Shown here: positions 15,261 to 22,224 of the stretch, in pieces | Layout of the letters: every line of letters begins with the position of its first letter | How positions within the stretch are numbered: the stretch's first letter is position 1 | IMG/VR virus record: IMGVR_UViG_3300036045_000049 | Span: 1-31,637 of that record | From: a virus | DNA: 31,637 nucleotides | Direction: 5' to 3' (one strand) | Notes under the pieces: generated by a model | Database searches by the model: none | What the model saw: only the letters and a program-made list of their open reading frames with translations | What the model was told of the DNA's origin: nothing | Made by a program: the position numbers and the translations under genes

Positions 15261-15974
15261 ATGTGCGACTTTTTATCCGCCCTCGTATTCAGCGACGGCA
15301 AAATTTTCAGCGACCCGGAACACACGGACAGCCACAGCGATTTGATTCTCGTGAAGGGACTCGACGATTCGCGCCCGCTGGAAACGCGCGGATGGATTCG
15401 CGTCGAATTCAAGCCGGACCACGACGACACGCTCGACCAGCCGGAAACGTACAAGCTGAAAGTCGATGAAACGTCAACGCCCGCATGGTTCGACGACGCC
15501 ATGCGGTTCGACATCACCGAGCGGTTGCGCGAGCAAGTCGAAAAAATGATCGTGCGCGACAGCCGCGAAATTCTGCTTGGTGGCTGCTGGATTTTGGCGC
15601 GCGGGGCAAAGGTAGCGAGCGTGAAGAATGGGCGCGTGCGAGCGATGTTTGATAGCCAAGCAACGTTGTGGGGCAACAGCCACGCGACGTTGTTTGACAA
15701 CAGCCACGCGACGTTGTTTGACAACAGCCACGCGACGTTGTTTGACAACAGCCAAGCGACGTTGCGGGAAAACAGCCACGCGACGTTGTACGGCAACAGC
15801 CAAGCGGCGTTGCGGGGCAACAGCCAAGCGACGTTGCGGGAAAACAGCCACGCGACGTTGTACGGCAACAGCCAAGCGGCGTTGCGGGGCAACAGCCAAG
15901 CGACGTTGCGGGGCAACAGCCAAGCGACGTTGTTTGGCAACGGGGCGAAGTTAATTGATGAGCGGATTAAGTAA
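15261..15974 (+). CDS. Protein with C-terminal 8-residue repeats (beta-solenoid-like)
   Basis: A 237-residue protein. Residues 1-130 form a globular domain of unknown family (MCDFLSALVFSDGKIFSD, then FKPDHDDTLDQPETY, and a segment ending ILLGGCWIL). Residues 131-226 are twelve 8-residue repeats of the type N-S-[HQ]-A-[TA]-L-x-[GDE], for example NSHATLFD three times in a row. Short repeats with small residues at fixed places are typical of beta-solenoids. The first gene of the cassette that also carries csrA. GGAAAGG lies upstream. Role unknown; DNA mimicry, scaffold or surface binding are guesses. Confidence 0.75.
   Translation: MCDFLSALVFSDGKIFSDPEHTDSHSDLILVKGLDDSRPLETRGWIRVEFKPDHDDTLDQPETYKLKVDETSTPAWFDDAMRFDITERLREQVEKMIVRDSREILLGGCWILARGAKVASVKNGRVRAMFDSQATLWGNSHATLFDNSHATLFDNSHATLFDNSQATLRENSHATLYGNSQAALRGNSQATLRENSHATLYGNSQAALRGNSQATLRGNSQATLFGNGAKLIDERIK
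15651..15938 (+). repeat. Twelve tandem 24-bp coding repeats
   Basis: The repeat region of the preceding protein. Each 24-bp unit begins AACAGCCA (one GATAGCCA) followed by [CA]GCG[AG]CGTTG. Three identical units come first, then a higher-order 72-bp block (RE, YG, RG units) is present twice. High nucleotide identity indicates recent expansion by recombination or slippage. Confidence 0.9.
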
Positions 15975-15992
15975 CTTTCACGGAGGAAACCA

Positions 15993-16163
15993 ATGCTGAT
16001 TTTGACGCGACGGAAGAACGAGAAAATCGTCATCGACGGCGGCATTGAAATTACCGTTGTCGCAATTCGCGGCAGCAAAGTGCAGCTTGGCATCAACGCG
16101 CCGCCGCAAGTTGCGGTGACGCGGCCCGATGCGAAGTGGCAGCAGAAGCGAGAGGCGGCGTAA
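15993..16163 (+). CDS. csrA: Phage-encoded CsrA, RNA-binding translational regulator
   Basis: A 56-residue CsrA/RsmA protein, MLILTRRKNEKIVIDGG at the N-terminus, followed by IEITVVAIRGSKVQLGI and APPQVAVTRP. Leu4 and Arg44, the main RNA-contacting residues of the family, are both present, as is the strand order of the swapped dimer. CsrA binds GGA motifs in mRNA leaders, usually blocking ribosome entry. CGGAGGAAA lies upstream. It sits between the repeat protein and a 45-residue charged protein. A phage copy may reprogram host or phage translation; the targets are unknown. Confidence 0.93.
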   Translation: MLILTRRKNEKIVIDGGIEITVVAIRGSKVQLGINAPPQVAVTRPDAKWQQKREAA

Positions 16164-16301
16164 GTGATTACACCGAGGTCGAGTAGTTACGACGATTGGC
16201 GCACGGCTTCACCAGAAGATGAAGTCGAGGAACGAGAGCGGCGGGAGCGGGAGATGGAGTTGCGGGAGGATGAAGCCGAGCGACGCTGGGAACAAAGGTG
16301 A
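16164..16301 (+). CDS. Small highly charged helical protein
   Basis: A 45-residue frame from a GTG directly after the csrA stop. Beyond a short N-terminus (VITPRSSSYDDWRTASPEDE) it is almost all Glu and Arg (EERERREREMELREDEAERR) and would form a single charged helix or coiled coil. Tight spacing supports translation in the csrA cassette. Function unknown. Confidence 0.55.
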   Translation: MITPRSSSYDDWRTASPEDEVEERERREREMELREDEAERRWEQR

Positions 16302-16304
16302 TTT

Positions 16305-16619
16305 ATGATGACGCGCAAACAATTCGACGAAGCGGTGTGGGAACTAATTGCTCCCCACGCCAGCGAATTTGATTCCTACCAAACGGAACACTCGTTCGAC
16401 CGCAAAATTATCAACGGTCAGCCCGCGAGCCAAGCTCGCTGCAAATGGAATGTATGGGCGTTTCGCGTGAACAAATACTGCGATACGTGCTACGGCGATG
16501 GCAGCACGCCGGAAGAAACGCTGGACGAACTAGCCAAGCAACTAGCGGCGGAGTTTCCGTCGCGGCAGGTGCCGACCGATGCCGAGCAATACGCGGCGGC
16601 GGCAGGAGGTGACGCATGA
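16305..16619 (+). CDS. Hypothetical protein before the exonuclease
   Basis: A 104-residue protein, start MMTRKQFDEAVWELIAPHA (ATG at 16305 or 16308). It contains a CDTC pair (YCDTCYGDG), possibly half of a metal site, and a helical C-terminal part ending EQYAAAAGGDA. Its stop overlaps the start of the exonuclease gene (ATGA). Family not recognised. It probably belongs to the recombination cassette. Confidence 0.65.
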   Translation: MMTRKQFDEAVWELIAPHASEFDSYQTEHSFDRKIINGQPASQARCKWNVWAFRVNKYCDTCYGDGSTPEETLDELAKQLAAEFPSRQVPTDAEQYAAAAGGDA

Positions 16620-17518
16620 ACGCAACCGCCGACCCGGTGGCCGTGGTGAGCGGCAGTGGACAAATCTACGAATGCACGAACGACGAATACCACGCGGACC
16701 ATTCGCGCATCAGTCGGTCGATGCTGGAAGTGTTCCGCGAAAGTCCGGCACGTTATCACGGGCGGTTTGTCGCGGGCACGATTCCGGCACCAGAGCCGAC
16801 GCCAGCGATGGAGTTTGGTTCGTGGTTTCACGAATACGCGCTCGAGCCGGACAAATACCTTGCCGAGCGGATTATCGCGCCGCAATTCGGGCCGGACGGC
16901 GAACGATGGAATCGGGCGAAGAAACTACACAAGGAGGCGTGGGAGGAACTGGAAACCAAAGCCAACGGTAGGGGCATTATCGACCACGACACGCACTTGC
17001 GGTTGTTCGACATGCGGCGCGCAATCGGCCGCAACGAGAATGCCAAAGCGTTGATAGGCTTGGACAATGGGCCGGTGGAGCAATCCATTTTTTGGGTGGA
17101 TGAGGAAATCGGCCTGACGTTGAAATGCCGCCGCGATAAGGTCTGCCGCGACGGCACGCTGATCGTGGACCTGAAAACGTGCCACGATTCTTCGCCGGAA
17201 GCGTTTGCCCGCGATGCGGTGAATTTCGGCTACCACCGGCAAGCGGCGTTTTATCTGGACGGGCACGCGGCGGTATTCGGCGTCGATGCCATCGGCATGG
17301 TGTTTGTCGCGGTGAGCAAGCAGCAGCCGCACGACGTTGCTTGCTACGAACTCGATTACGACGCGATTGCCTTGGGGCGGCAACAGAATCGCGCATCGCT
17401 GTGGAAGTTATCGGAGTGCATCGAAAGCGGCGAGTGGTTCGCCGCGCACGAACGGCAGATCAACACGGTGTCGCTGCCTAAGTGGGCGTTTTATCAAGAC
17501 CAATGGGAGGTAGCTTAA
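16616..17518 (+). CDS. PD-(D/E)XK exonuclease, RecE/exonuclease VIII type
   Basis: A 300-residue nuclease of the PDDEXK superfamily. His72 (GSWFHEYALEP), Glu155 (VEQSIFW), Asp174 (KCRRDKV), Asp185-x-Lys187 (LIVDLKT) and the GYHRQAAFY helix (205-213) are the expected active-site elements of phage RecE-like 5'-3' exonucleases. These resect double-stranded ends to leave 3' single strands for annealing by a partner protein, which is probably the next gene. Coupled by ATGA to the upstream gene, and 2 nt from the downstream start. Confidence 0.85.
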   Translation: MNATADPVAVVSGSGQIYECTNDEYHADHSRISRSMLEVFRESPARYHGRFVAGTIPAPEPTPAMEFGSWFHEYALEPDKYLAERIIAPQFGPDGERWNRAKKLHKEAWEELETKANGRGIIDHDTHLRLFDMRRAIGRNENAKALIGLDNGPVEQSIFWVDEEIGLTLKCRRDKVCRDGTLIVDLKTCHDSSPEAFARDAVNFGYHRQAAFYLDGHAAVFGVDAIGMVFVAVSKQQPHDVACYELDYDAIALGRQQNRASLWKLSECIESGEWFAAHERQINTVSLPKWAFYQDQWEVA

Positions 17519-17520
17519 TC

Positions 17521-18633
17521 ATGGCAACGGCTGAATTACTCGACCACAACGACGAACTAACTGAAGTTAGCTATTCGTCACTGGAACAACTTAACCGCTC
17601 CGAAATCGATGTGCAAATTTCCACCGCCAAACGCTACCCGCGCAGCATCAAAGCGTTCAAGCAGCAGGCGATGGAAATGGCCACTCTCGATGAAGACACC
17701 GCCGCCAGCATGTTCTATGTGCTGCCGCGTGGTGGCAAAAAGATTGAAGGGCCGAGCGTTCGCATGGCCGAAGTGGTTGGCAGTTGCTACGGCAATCTTC
17801 GCTACGGCGCACGCATCGTAAGCGTTGATGACAAGTTCGTGACGGCGCAAGGCGCTTGCCACGACCTCGAAAAGAACATCGCCATTAACTACGAATCGAA
17901 GCGGCGTATCACCGACAAACACGGCAAACGGTACAACGACGACATGATTCAAACGACCGGCAATGCGGCGGCATCTATCGCATTGCGCGAGGCAATCTTT
18001 CGCGTGGTGCCACGTTCGCTATTTAAGGCGATTTACGAGGAAGCCAAGCTAACCAGCGTCGGCAAGGCCACGTCGATGAACGAGAAGCGGCACAAGGCCG
18101 TTGATTGGTTTCGCAAGGCAGGCGCAACCGATGCACAGTTATTTACTTTCCTTGGACGCGCAGGCATCGACGAAATTACCATCGACGACTTGATTACCCT
18201 TCGTGGCTTGGTGACGGCAATTAAGGATGGCGAAACGACCATTGAAGATGCGTTGGCCGTGCGGGAATCGACGGCGAGTAAAGTTCACGCTTCGCCGCTA
18301 AATCAACCGCCAAGCAGCAAAGGCAAAAACCCGGCCGCCGAGAAATCGAACTCCGAAGTTCACGCGGAAGAAGCGGTCGCGACGGAGCAACCGCAAGCCG
18401 AAACCAAACCTGACCGCTGGGCCGACGTGCGGGCGGCGTTCGACGAGTGCAGCACACTCGAAGAAGTGGCCGACCGGCAACACGAATTCACGACGAATTG
18501 CGCAAGCGATGCCGACGCGAACAAGATTCGTGAGGTTGCGGAAATGGCACGGGCGAGGCTGGCACCGCCAAAAAGCGGTAAGGGAGCAAAGCAGCGGCAG
18601 TTGATGGAAACAACCGACAATGTGCCCGCCTAG
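17521..18633 (+). CDS. Probable recombination/ssDNA-annealing partner protein
   Basis: A 370-residue protein from ATG 17521. Residues 20-210 form a conserved domain: EIDVQISTAKRYPRS, ASMFYVLPRGGKKIEGPSVR and GNAAASIALREAIFRVVPR are characteristic of a phage family usually encoded beside RecE-like nucleases. The C-terminal third is disordered (Lys/Ala/Glu-rich). By position it is likely the single-strand annealing or nuclease-partner protein. The annealing role is inferred from the gene pair, not from an active-site motif. Confidence 0.65.
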   Translation: MATAELLDHNDELTEVSYSSLEQLNRSEIDVQISTAKRYPRSIKAFKQQAMEMATLDEDTAASMFYVLPRGGKKIEGPSVRMAEVVGSCYGNLRYGARIVSVDDKFVTAQGACHDLEKNIAINYESKRRITDKHGKRYNDDMIQTTGNAAASIALREAIFRVVPRSLFKAIYEEAKLTSVGKATSMNEKRHKAVDWFRKAGATDAQLFTFLGRAGIDEITIDDLITLRGLVTAIKDGETTIEDALAVRESTASKVHASPLNQPPSSKGKNPAAEKSNSEVHAEEAVATEQPQAETKPDRWADVRAAFDECSTLEEVADRQHEFTTNCASDADANKIREVAEMARARLAPPKSGKGAKQRQLMETTDNVPA

Positions 18634-18650
18634 GGCAATGGTGGCCAGCA

Positions 18651-18712
18651 GGCGTGAAGGGTGCCGGGCAGGCTCATAACCTGCCTTGACCGTTCAACTC
18701 GGTTCCACGCCA
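18651..18712 (+). tRNA. tRNA-Met(CAU)-like sequence lacking the D arm
   Basis: Acceptor strands GGCGTGA (18651-18657) and CCACGCC (18705-18711) pair at six of seven positions, discriminator A. The anticodon arm is GCAGG-CTCATAA-CCTGC with anticodon CAU, and the T arm is GACCG-TTCAACT-CGGTT. Only 10 nt join the acceptor and anticodon stems where a normal D arm with linkers needs about 19. The variable region is 3 nt and CCA is not encoded. Total 62 nt. It lies between the annealing-protein gene and the initiator gene. Could be a functional minimal tRNA, a decoy or a decayed gene. Confidence 0.45.
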
Positions 18713-18758
18713 GTCGGTTTTGGAAGCTGATAGCCAAGGATTTCAAGGAAGCAACGGC

Positions 18759-19490
18759 ATGGCGGGCGACTTTGTAATGGTGCAGTTCGCTACTCCGCGC
18801 AAGCCGGAAGTGATGAGAATTGCTACCGAATTAAACATCGACGCGGCGCATGCCTTTGGCCTTTGCGTAATAGCATGGATGTGGTTCGACGAGCAGACGG
18901 AAGATGGTCGCGCAGTTGGCGCGACAGATGCGATGCTGGATGCGGTTGTATGTCGCGCCGGGTTCTCCGATGCGCTGCGCAATGTTGGCTGGCTACATGT
19001 CCGCGATGGCGCACTTGTGGTCCCCAACTTTGACCGGCTCATGGGCGATTCCGCAAAAAAACGTGCGAAAAACACGAAGCGCCAACAGCAACACCGCCGT
19101 AACGCCACTGTCACAAAAACGTCGCGCCACGAGCGCGACAAAAGCGCGACCAAAGAAGAGAAGAGAAGAGAAGAGAAGAGAGAAACTACTAACGTAGTTT
19201 CTCACCCCCTACCCCCTTGTCTCGAAACGGAGAAATTTCGCTCCGCTTGGGAACGCTGGGAGCGGCATCGGCGGGAAATCGGCAAGCCGCTGAAACCGAC
19301 GATGCGGCAATCGCAACTGGCAATGCTCGCAGCGAAGGGAGAATCCGATGCCGTGGCCATGATTGACCACACGATTGCGATGGGGTGGCAGGGGCTTCGC
19401 GCACCGGAACCGGAAACGCGTGGTAGCACACCGCAGCAGCCGCCGCGCAAAACACTCGTTGACCTGAACCGCGAACTTTACGGGGAATGA
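18759..19490 (+). CDS. Replication initiator-like protein with internal repeat
   Basis: A 243-residue protein from ATG 18759, with AAGGAAG upstream. Residues 1-100 resemble the winged-helix N-terminal domain of phage replication proteins (MVQFATPRKPEVMRIATELN, then AVVCRAGFSDALRNVGWLHV). A highly basic linker (SAKKRAKNTKRQQQHRR) and a Glu/Lys/Arg-rich tract follow. The C-terminal domain (about 160-240) has SAWERWERHRREIGKPLKPT, found in phage O/DnaD-like proteins. It overlaps the next gene by ATGA. Assigned as initiator by domain layout and position before a helicase-loader-like gene. Confidence 0.65.
   Translation: MAGDFVMVQFATPRKPEVMRIATELNIDAAHAFGLCVIAWMWFDEQTEDGRAVGATDAMLDAVVCRAGFSDALRNVGWLHVRDGALVVPNFDRLMGDSAKKRAKNTKRQQQHRRNATVTKTSRHERDKSATKEEKRREEKRETTNVVSHPLPPCLETEKFRSAWERWERHRREIGKPLKPTMRQSQLAMLAAKGESDAVAMIDHTIAMGWQGLRAPEPETRGSTPQQPPRKTLVDLNRELYGE
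19156..19203. repeat. AAGAG x5 repeat followed by a perfect hairpin, candidate origin
   Basis: Five perfect AAGAG units (19156-19180) run into GAGAAACTAC-TAAC-GTAGTTTCTC (19180-19203), a 10-bp palindrome with a 4-nt loop. Both lie inside the initiator-like gene. In lambdoid phages the origin lies within the O initiator gene. Because a unit of 5 is not a multiple of 3, gain or loss of one copy would also shift the frame. Confidence 0.45.
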
Positions 19491-20245
19491 CCATGACCGA
19501 AGTTGACTGGAAAAACTTTATTCGCCACTTCACCGACACCCTACCAGACGTGGCCTCGTGGCTGCAAAAGGCGGGGGCTGGCACGTTGGCGGTGTGGAAA
19601 GAAAAGTTTGCGAGCGTGGACCTTTGCGATGCGAAGGCGGCGGTCGATGCCGTGATCGACGGCAAGATTGCAGTGCCGTCGCCGTGGTCGTTGCTGCTCC
19701 CGTCGCTGCTTGGTTTTGCCTCTCGGCAATCGCTGGCGCGGCGGCAAGGGTCGGCACCGCCGGTTGCCGAGCGACCTACCATTGGCGTGCGGCATCCGAT
19801 GGCGGCGATGTTCGATTGCATCCGGCAATGCCTCGATGGCGGCATGTCCACCGACGCGGCGATGGTTGTGCTTGACCGGCGGTTCCCGATTGCCGACGAG
19901 GACCGGCAGCGCGTGAAGTGCCAAGAGTGCGACGATACCGGGTGGGTGGAAGTTTGGGGTATCGGCAGCATCCGCTCGTTACAGCGCGGCGATGAGCGGG
20001 TGAAGAAATATCGGGAGAGCGCTCTCTGCATGTGTGCCAAAGGGCACTGGCGGCAGCGGCCAGCGGAGTCGTTGCCGCCCGGCGCGATACCGCAACCGCG
20101 ATACAACCCGGCGATTCATTGCCGGTGGAACACAGGCGAAGTCGCGGAACTGCGGGAATGGCTTGATTGGAAAAAATCGCAAGGTGTGCGGCACCATCCG
20201 AACTATCACGAAGAATTTGCCGGTTACGGTCAGGAGAGTTTTTGA
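19487..20245 (+). CDS. Cys-rich replication accessory protein
   Basis: A 252-residue protein coupled by ATGA to the initiator-like gene (second ATG at 19493). The N-terminal part is helical (WKNFIRHFTDTLPDVASWL). A zinc-binding region near residues 143-185 has CQECDDTGW and CMCAKGHW, the layout seen in phage proteins that load or inhibit the replicative helicase. No ATPase motifs are present, so it is not a DnaC-type ATPase. Helicase loading or regulation is inferred from position and zinc module. Confidence 0.6.
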   Translation: MTMTEVDWKNFIRHFTDTLPDVASWLQKAGAGTLAVWKEKFASVDLCDAKAAVDAVIDGKIAVPSPWSLLLPSLLGFASRQSLARRQGSAPPVAERPTIGVRHPMAAMFDCIRQCLDGGMSTDAAMVVLDRRFPIADEDRQRVKCQECDDTGWVEVWGIGSIRSLQRGDERVKKYRESALCMCAKGHWRQRPAESLPPGAIPQPRYNPAIHCRWNTGEVAELREWLDWKKSQGVRHHPNYHEEFAGYGQESF

Positions 20246-20247
20246 CC

Positions 20248-20460
20248 ATGAGGCGTATTTCCTCGCCCCCGCAGCAGGCGGCGAACAGTGAGGCGGCGAT
20301 GAAAACAGAAACCGAACTACCCATCGTCGCGTTCGATTGCAACGTCTGCAATCAGCGGCACGAAGGGGAGCGGATACCAACGCGGTGCGAGCGGTGCCGG
20401 TGCCAAGAGTTTTCCATAGTACGAGCCACGAATAAGGACCAAAACCATGAGCGAACTTGA
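20248..20460 (+). CDS. Small zinc-ribbon protein
   Basis: A 70-residue protein with CNVC and CERCRC motifs (FDCNVCNQRHEGE and TRCERCRCQEF). The ATG at 20248 has AGGAG 11 nt upstream. An internal ATG at 20299 with AGGCGG nearby would give a 53-residue zinc ribbon and may be the true start. It overlaps the next gene by 14 nt. Confidence 0.65.
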   Translation: MRRISSPPQQAANSEAAMKTETELPIVAFDCNVCNQRHEGERIPTRCERCRCQEFSIVRATNKDQNHERT

Positions 20461-20839
20461 TTTAACAAAGCCGCTGTGCTTCCGCGAACAGCGCGATATT
20501 CGCGAACTCGTTTATATCGGCCCGCTTCCCAACAGGAAGTTGGTATTTGCGGTGAAAATCACGTTCGATGAATGGAACGTGTTCATTCGCGGCATCGACG
20601 GGCGGGTATCCGAGGGAAGTGAACACGGCCTAGACATCATCAACGTACCACCGAAGCCGCGAACCGCGCGGCGGCTAGTGATAATGTACACAACGACGGG
20701 CGGCGGAATTGCCACAACAAGTTTTTACAGCGAGGGCGAGGCTAAACGATGGTGCAAACATTTAGGCTACGAACTCATTGCTTCCAAGTGGGTCACCGAA
20801 GGGGAATTTGCGAAGGAGGAACCGAGCGATGAGCGATGA
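20447..20839 (+). CDS. Hypothetical protein
   Basis: A 130-residue protein, MSELDLTKPLCFREQRDIRE at the start. The core is strand-rich (RKLVFAVKITFDEWNVFIRG), followed by TARRLVIMYTTTGGGIATTS and a C-terminal helical segment (EAKRWCKHLGYEL). The ATG sits in the 3' end of the previous gene, and its own 3' end overlaps the next start by 11 nt. Family not recognised. Confidence 0.65.
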   Translation: MSELDLTKPLCFREQRDIRELVYIGPLPNRKLVFAVKITFDEWNVFIRGIDGRVSEGSEHGLDIINVPPKPRTARRLVIMYTTTGGGIATTSFYSEGEAKRWCKHLGYELIASKWVTEGEFAKEEPSDER

Positions 20840-21209
20840 ACTGCGAGCGGCGGCGAAAGCAATCATGGAAGAACTCAACGACACGATGAGTTATCCGCGC
20901 GAGAACATTGATTTGGGCATGGTTGAAAAACTTGCCACGGCCTGCCTTGCCGAGCATCGCGACGACGATGGGGAGGCGGTGACGGAAGATTGGTTGGTGT
21001 CGATTGGTTTTGAGCCTGACCGCTCCGGGTGTCCGACGATTAGCGGTTTGCACATTCAATGTCAGACTATCGTGGGCGAGCGCGGCAGAGAGTACCCAGC
21101 CTATGCGTGCATTCGCAGTTACCCGATTCCTGTTCCGCAAACCCGCCGCGACGTGCGCGACTTGTGCCGCGTACTCGGCATCGAAATGAAGGAGGAAACC
21201 AATGGCTGA
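20829..21209 (+). CDS. Hypothetical protein
   Basis: A 126-residue protein from ATG 20829, with GGAGGAA 9 nt upstream. A helical acidic N-terminus (MSDELRAAAKAIMEELND) is followed by EDWLVSIGFEPDRSGCPTIS, a WL..GF-type phage domain of small accessory proteins, and a C-terminal helix (RRDVRDLCRVLGIEMK). Family not recognised further. Confidence 0.65.
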   Translation: MSDELRAAAKAIMEELNDTMSYPRENIDLGMVEKLATACLAEHRDDDGEAVTEDWLVSIGFEPDRSGCPTISGLHIQCQTIVGERGREYPAYACIRSYPIPVPQTRRDVRDLCRVLGIEMKEETNG

Positions 21210-21265
21210 ACTTCACGACGCTTGCTGTTGGGCTTGGGGATTGACAACGGAAAGGAGGGTTGACC

Positions 21266-21553
21266 GTGGAATACACGATGACAAAGCCGTGCAGCCAGTG
21301 CCCGTTCCTCAAAAGCATGGCCCACGGTTTCACCCTGAAGCGACTAAAAGAGTTTGCCAGTGGTGTATTTCCGTGCCATAAAACTGCCGAACCGGACGAA
21401 GGCGGGTATCACGCCACTGCCGACAGCGTGCATTGCGACGGAGCTTTAATCTTCAACGAAAAGCGTGGCACCGCAAATCAGATGATGCGTATTTCCGAGC
21501 GGCTCGGTTTATACGACCACACAAAACTAGATATGACCGCCGATGTTCGGTGA
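21266..21553 (+). CDS. Cys-rich phage protein (PCSQCPF family)
   Basis: A 95-residue protein from GTG 21266, chosen because GGAGG lies 7 nt upstream. It has CSQCPF near the start, FPCHKTAEPDEGG in the middle and VHCDGALIFNEK near the C-terminus. This Cys pattern (CxxCPF...PCHK...CxGAL) recurs in phages and may bind a metal or an iron-sulphur cluster. The role is unknown. It ends a cassette, since a terminator follows 16 nt later. Confidence 0.7.
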   Translation: MEYTMTKPCSQCPFLKSMAHGFTLKRLKEFASGVFPCHKTAEPDEGGYHATADSVHCDGALIFNEKRGTANQMMRISERLGLYDHTKLDMTADVR

Positions 21554-21568
21554 CAACAGAAACTAACC

Positions 21569-21633
21569 ACCAGCGCCCGGCATTTCCCTTAACCACGAGG
21601 TGCCAGATGATTTTGCGCCGGGCGCTGGTTTTT
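21569..21633 (+). terminator. Long-stem terminator, possible attenuator
   Basis: A perfect 13-bp stem (ACCAGCGCCCGGC at 21569-21581 with GCCGGGCGCTGGT at 21617-21629) closes a 35-nt loop and is followed by TTTT. It separates two cassettes. A start codon at 21607 lies within the loop. Confidence 0.8.
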
Positions 21634-21660
21634 AACAACGGAAAGGAACCGACGCCGTGA
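21607..21660 (+). CDS. Possible 17-residue leader peptide across the terminator
   Basis: GAGGT precedes an ATG at 21607 inside the terminator loop. The frame MILRRALVFNNGKEPTP runs through the descending stem and ends in a TGA that overlaps the GTG start of the next gene (GTGA). Translation of the right arm would prevent hairpin formation, as in attenuators. Very short, so uncertain. Confidence 0.3.
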   Translation: MILRRALVFNNGKEPTP

Positions 21661-22034
21661 CCGACATTGAATTTTTGCGGCGCGAACGCGACGGCATGGC
21701 TGTCGTAACGCTATACGATTTTCGCAAACACGATGCGTTGACGGCCGCCATTGCCGCGCTGGAAGCGGAGAACTGCGGCATGACCGCAAACGGCTTCCTG
21801 CGATTCGTTGAGTGGTTAAAGGACCGGCAACGGAAAGAGCCGGTGGTTGCATTTACCGCAGGCCCGGTGCGCACTGCGGCAACGGCGGTTTGGGATTCGG
21901 GTGTCTTGGCGGAAATGAAATCGCTGGAGGCGAGGCTTGACGAGGCGTGTTCGTTGCTCGATGCGCACGTGAACTTTGTTTGCGAATGCCAAAAGACCGA
22001 GGAGTTTTTAGCGAAAACACAAACCCAAGATTGA
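21657..22034 (+). CDS. Hypothetical protein
   Basis: A 125-residue protein from GTG 21657, with AAAGGA upstream. Mainly helical: MTDIEFLRRERDGMAVVTLY, HDALTAAIAALEAEN, and SLEARLDEACSLLDAHVNFV near the C-terminus, giving coiled-coil character. It is translationally coupled to the small leader frame. Family not recognised. Confidence 0.65.
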   Translation: MTDIEFLRRERDGMAVVTLYDFRKHDALTAAIAALEAENCGMTANGFLRFVEWLKDRQRKEPVVAFTAGPVRTAATAVWDSGVLAEMKSLEARLDEACSLLDAHVNFVCECQKTEEFLAKTQTQD

Positions 22035-22047
22035 AAGGCGGTGGGTG

Positions 22048-22224
22048 ATGCAAAGTTGTCCCAACTGCGGAGCATACAGTTGTTCGTCGTGTCGCTGTAC
22101 ATGGTCAGAAATCGAACAGGCACAACGTATTTTACGACAGCGCGATGAGGAGCGTTGGCGGCGTGAAGGCAAACCAACGGTTATCGAGAGCGAGCGGCAA
22201 CGGCGACTGAAAGGCGGCGGCTAA
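22048..22224 (+). CDS. Small zinc-ribbon protein with charged helix
   Basis: A 58-residue protein. Cys residues in MQSCPNCGAYSCSSCRCTW give two CxxC pairs, then a strongly charged helix (RQRDEERWRREGK) follows. GGCGGTGGG precedes the ATG. Its stop overlaps the next start (TAATG). Probably a nucleic-acid or protein-binding module; role unknown. Confidence 0.65.
   Translation: MQSCPNCGAYSCSSCRCTWSEIEQAQRILRQRDEERWRREGKPTVIESERQRRLKGGG

Noticed and set aside
15651-15938. Tandem repeats considered as a CRISPR array
   Set aside because: Units are contiguous 24-bp in-frame coding repeats with no spacers.
15200-16096. 298-codon minus-strand frame with NNVAWLL repeats
   Set aside because: It is the reverse reading of the 24-bp coding repeats and runs through csrA; the plus-strand frames are better.
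19189-20106. 305-codon minus-strand frame
   Set aside because: Antisense to the Cys-rich replication protein; no ribosome site or neighbours on that strand.
21202-21381. Short frame starting MAELHDACCWAWG
   Set aside because: Good ribosome site, but it overlaps the PCSQCPF gene for most of its length, and that gene has recognisable conserved motifs.
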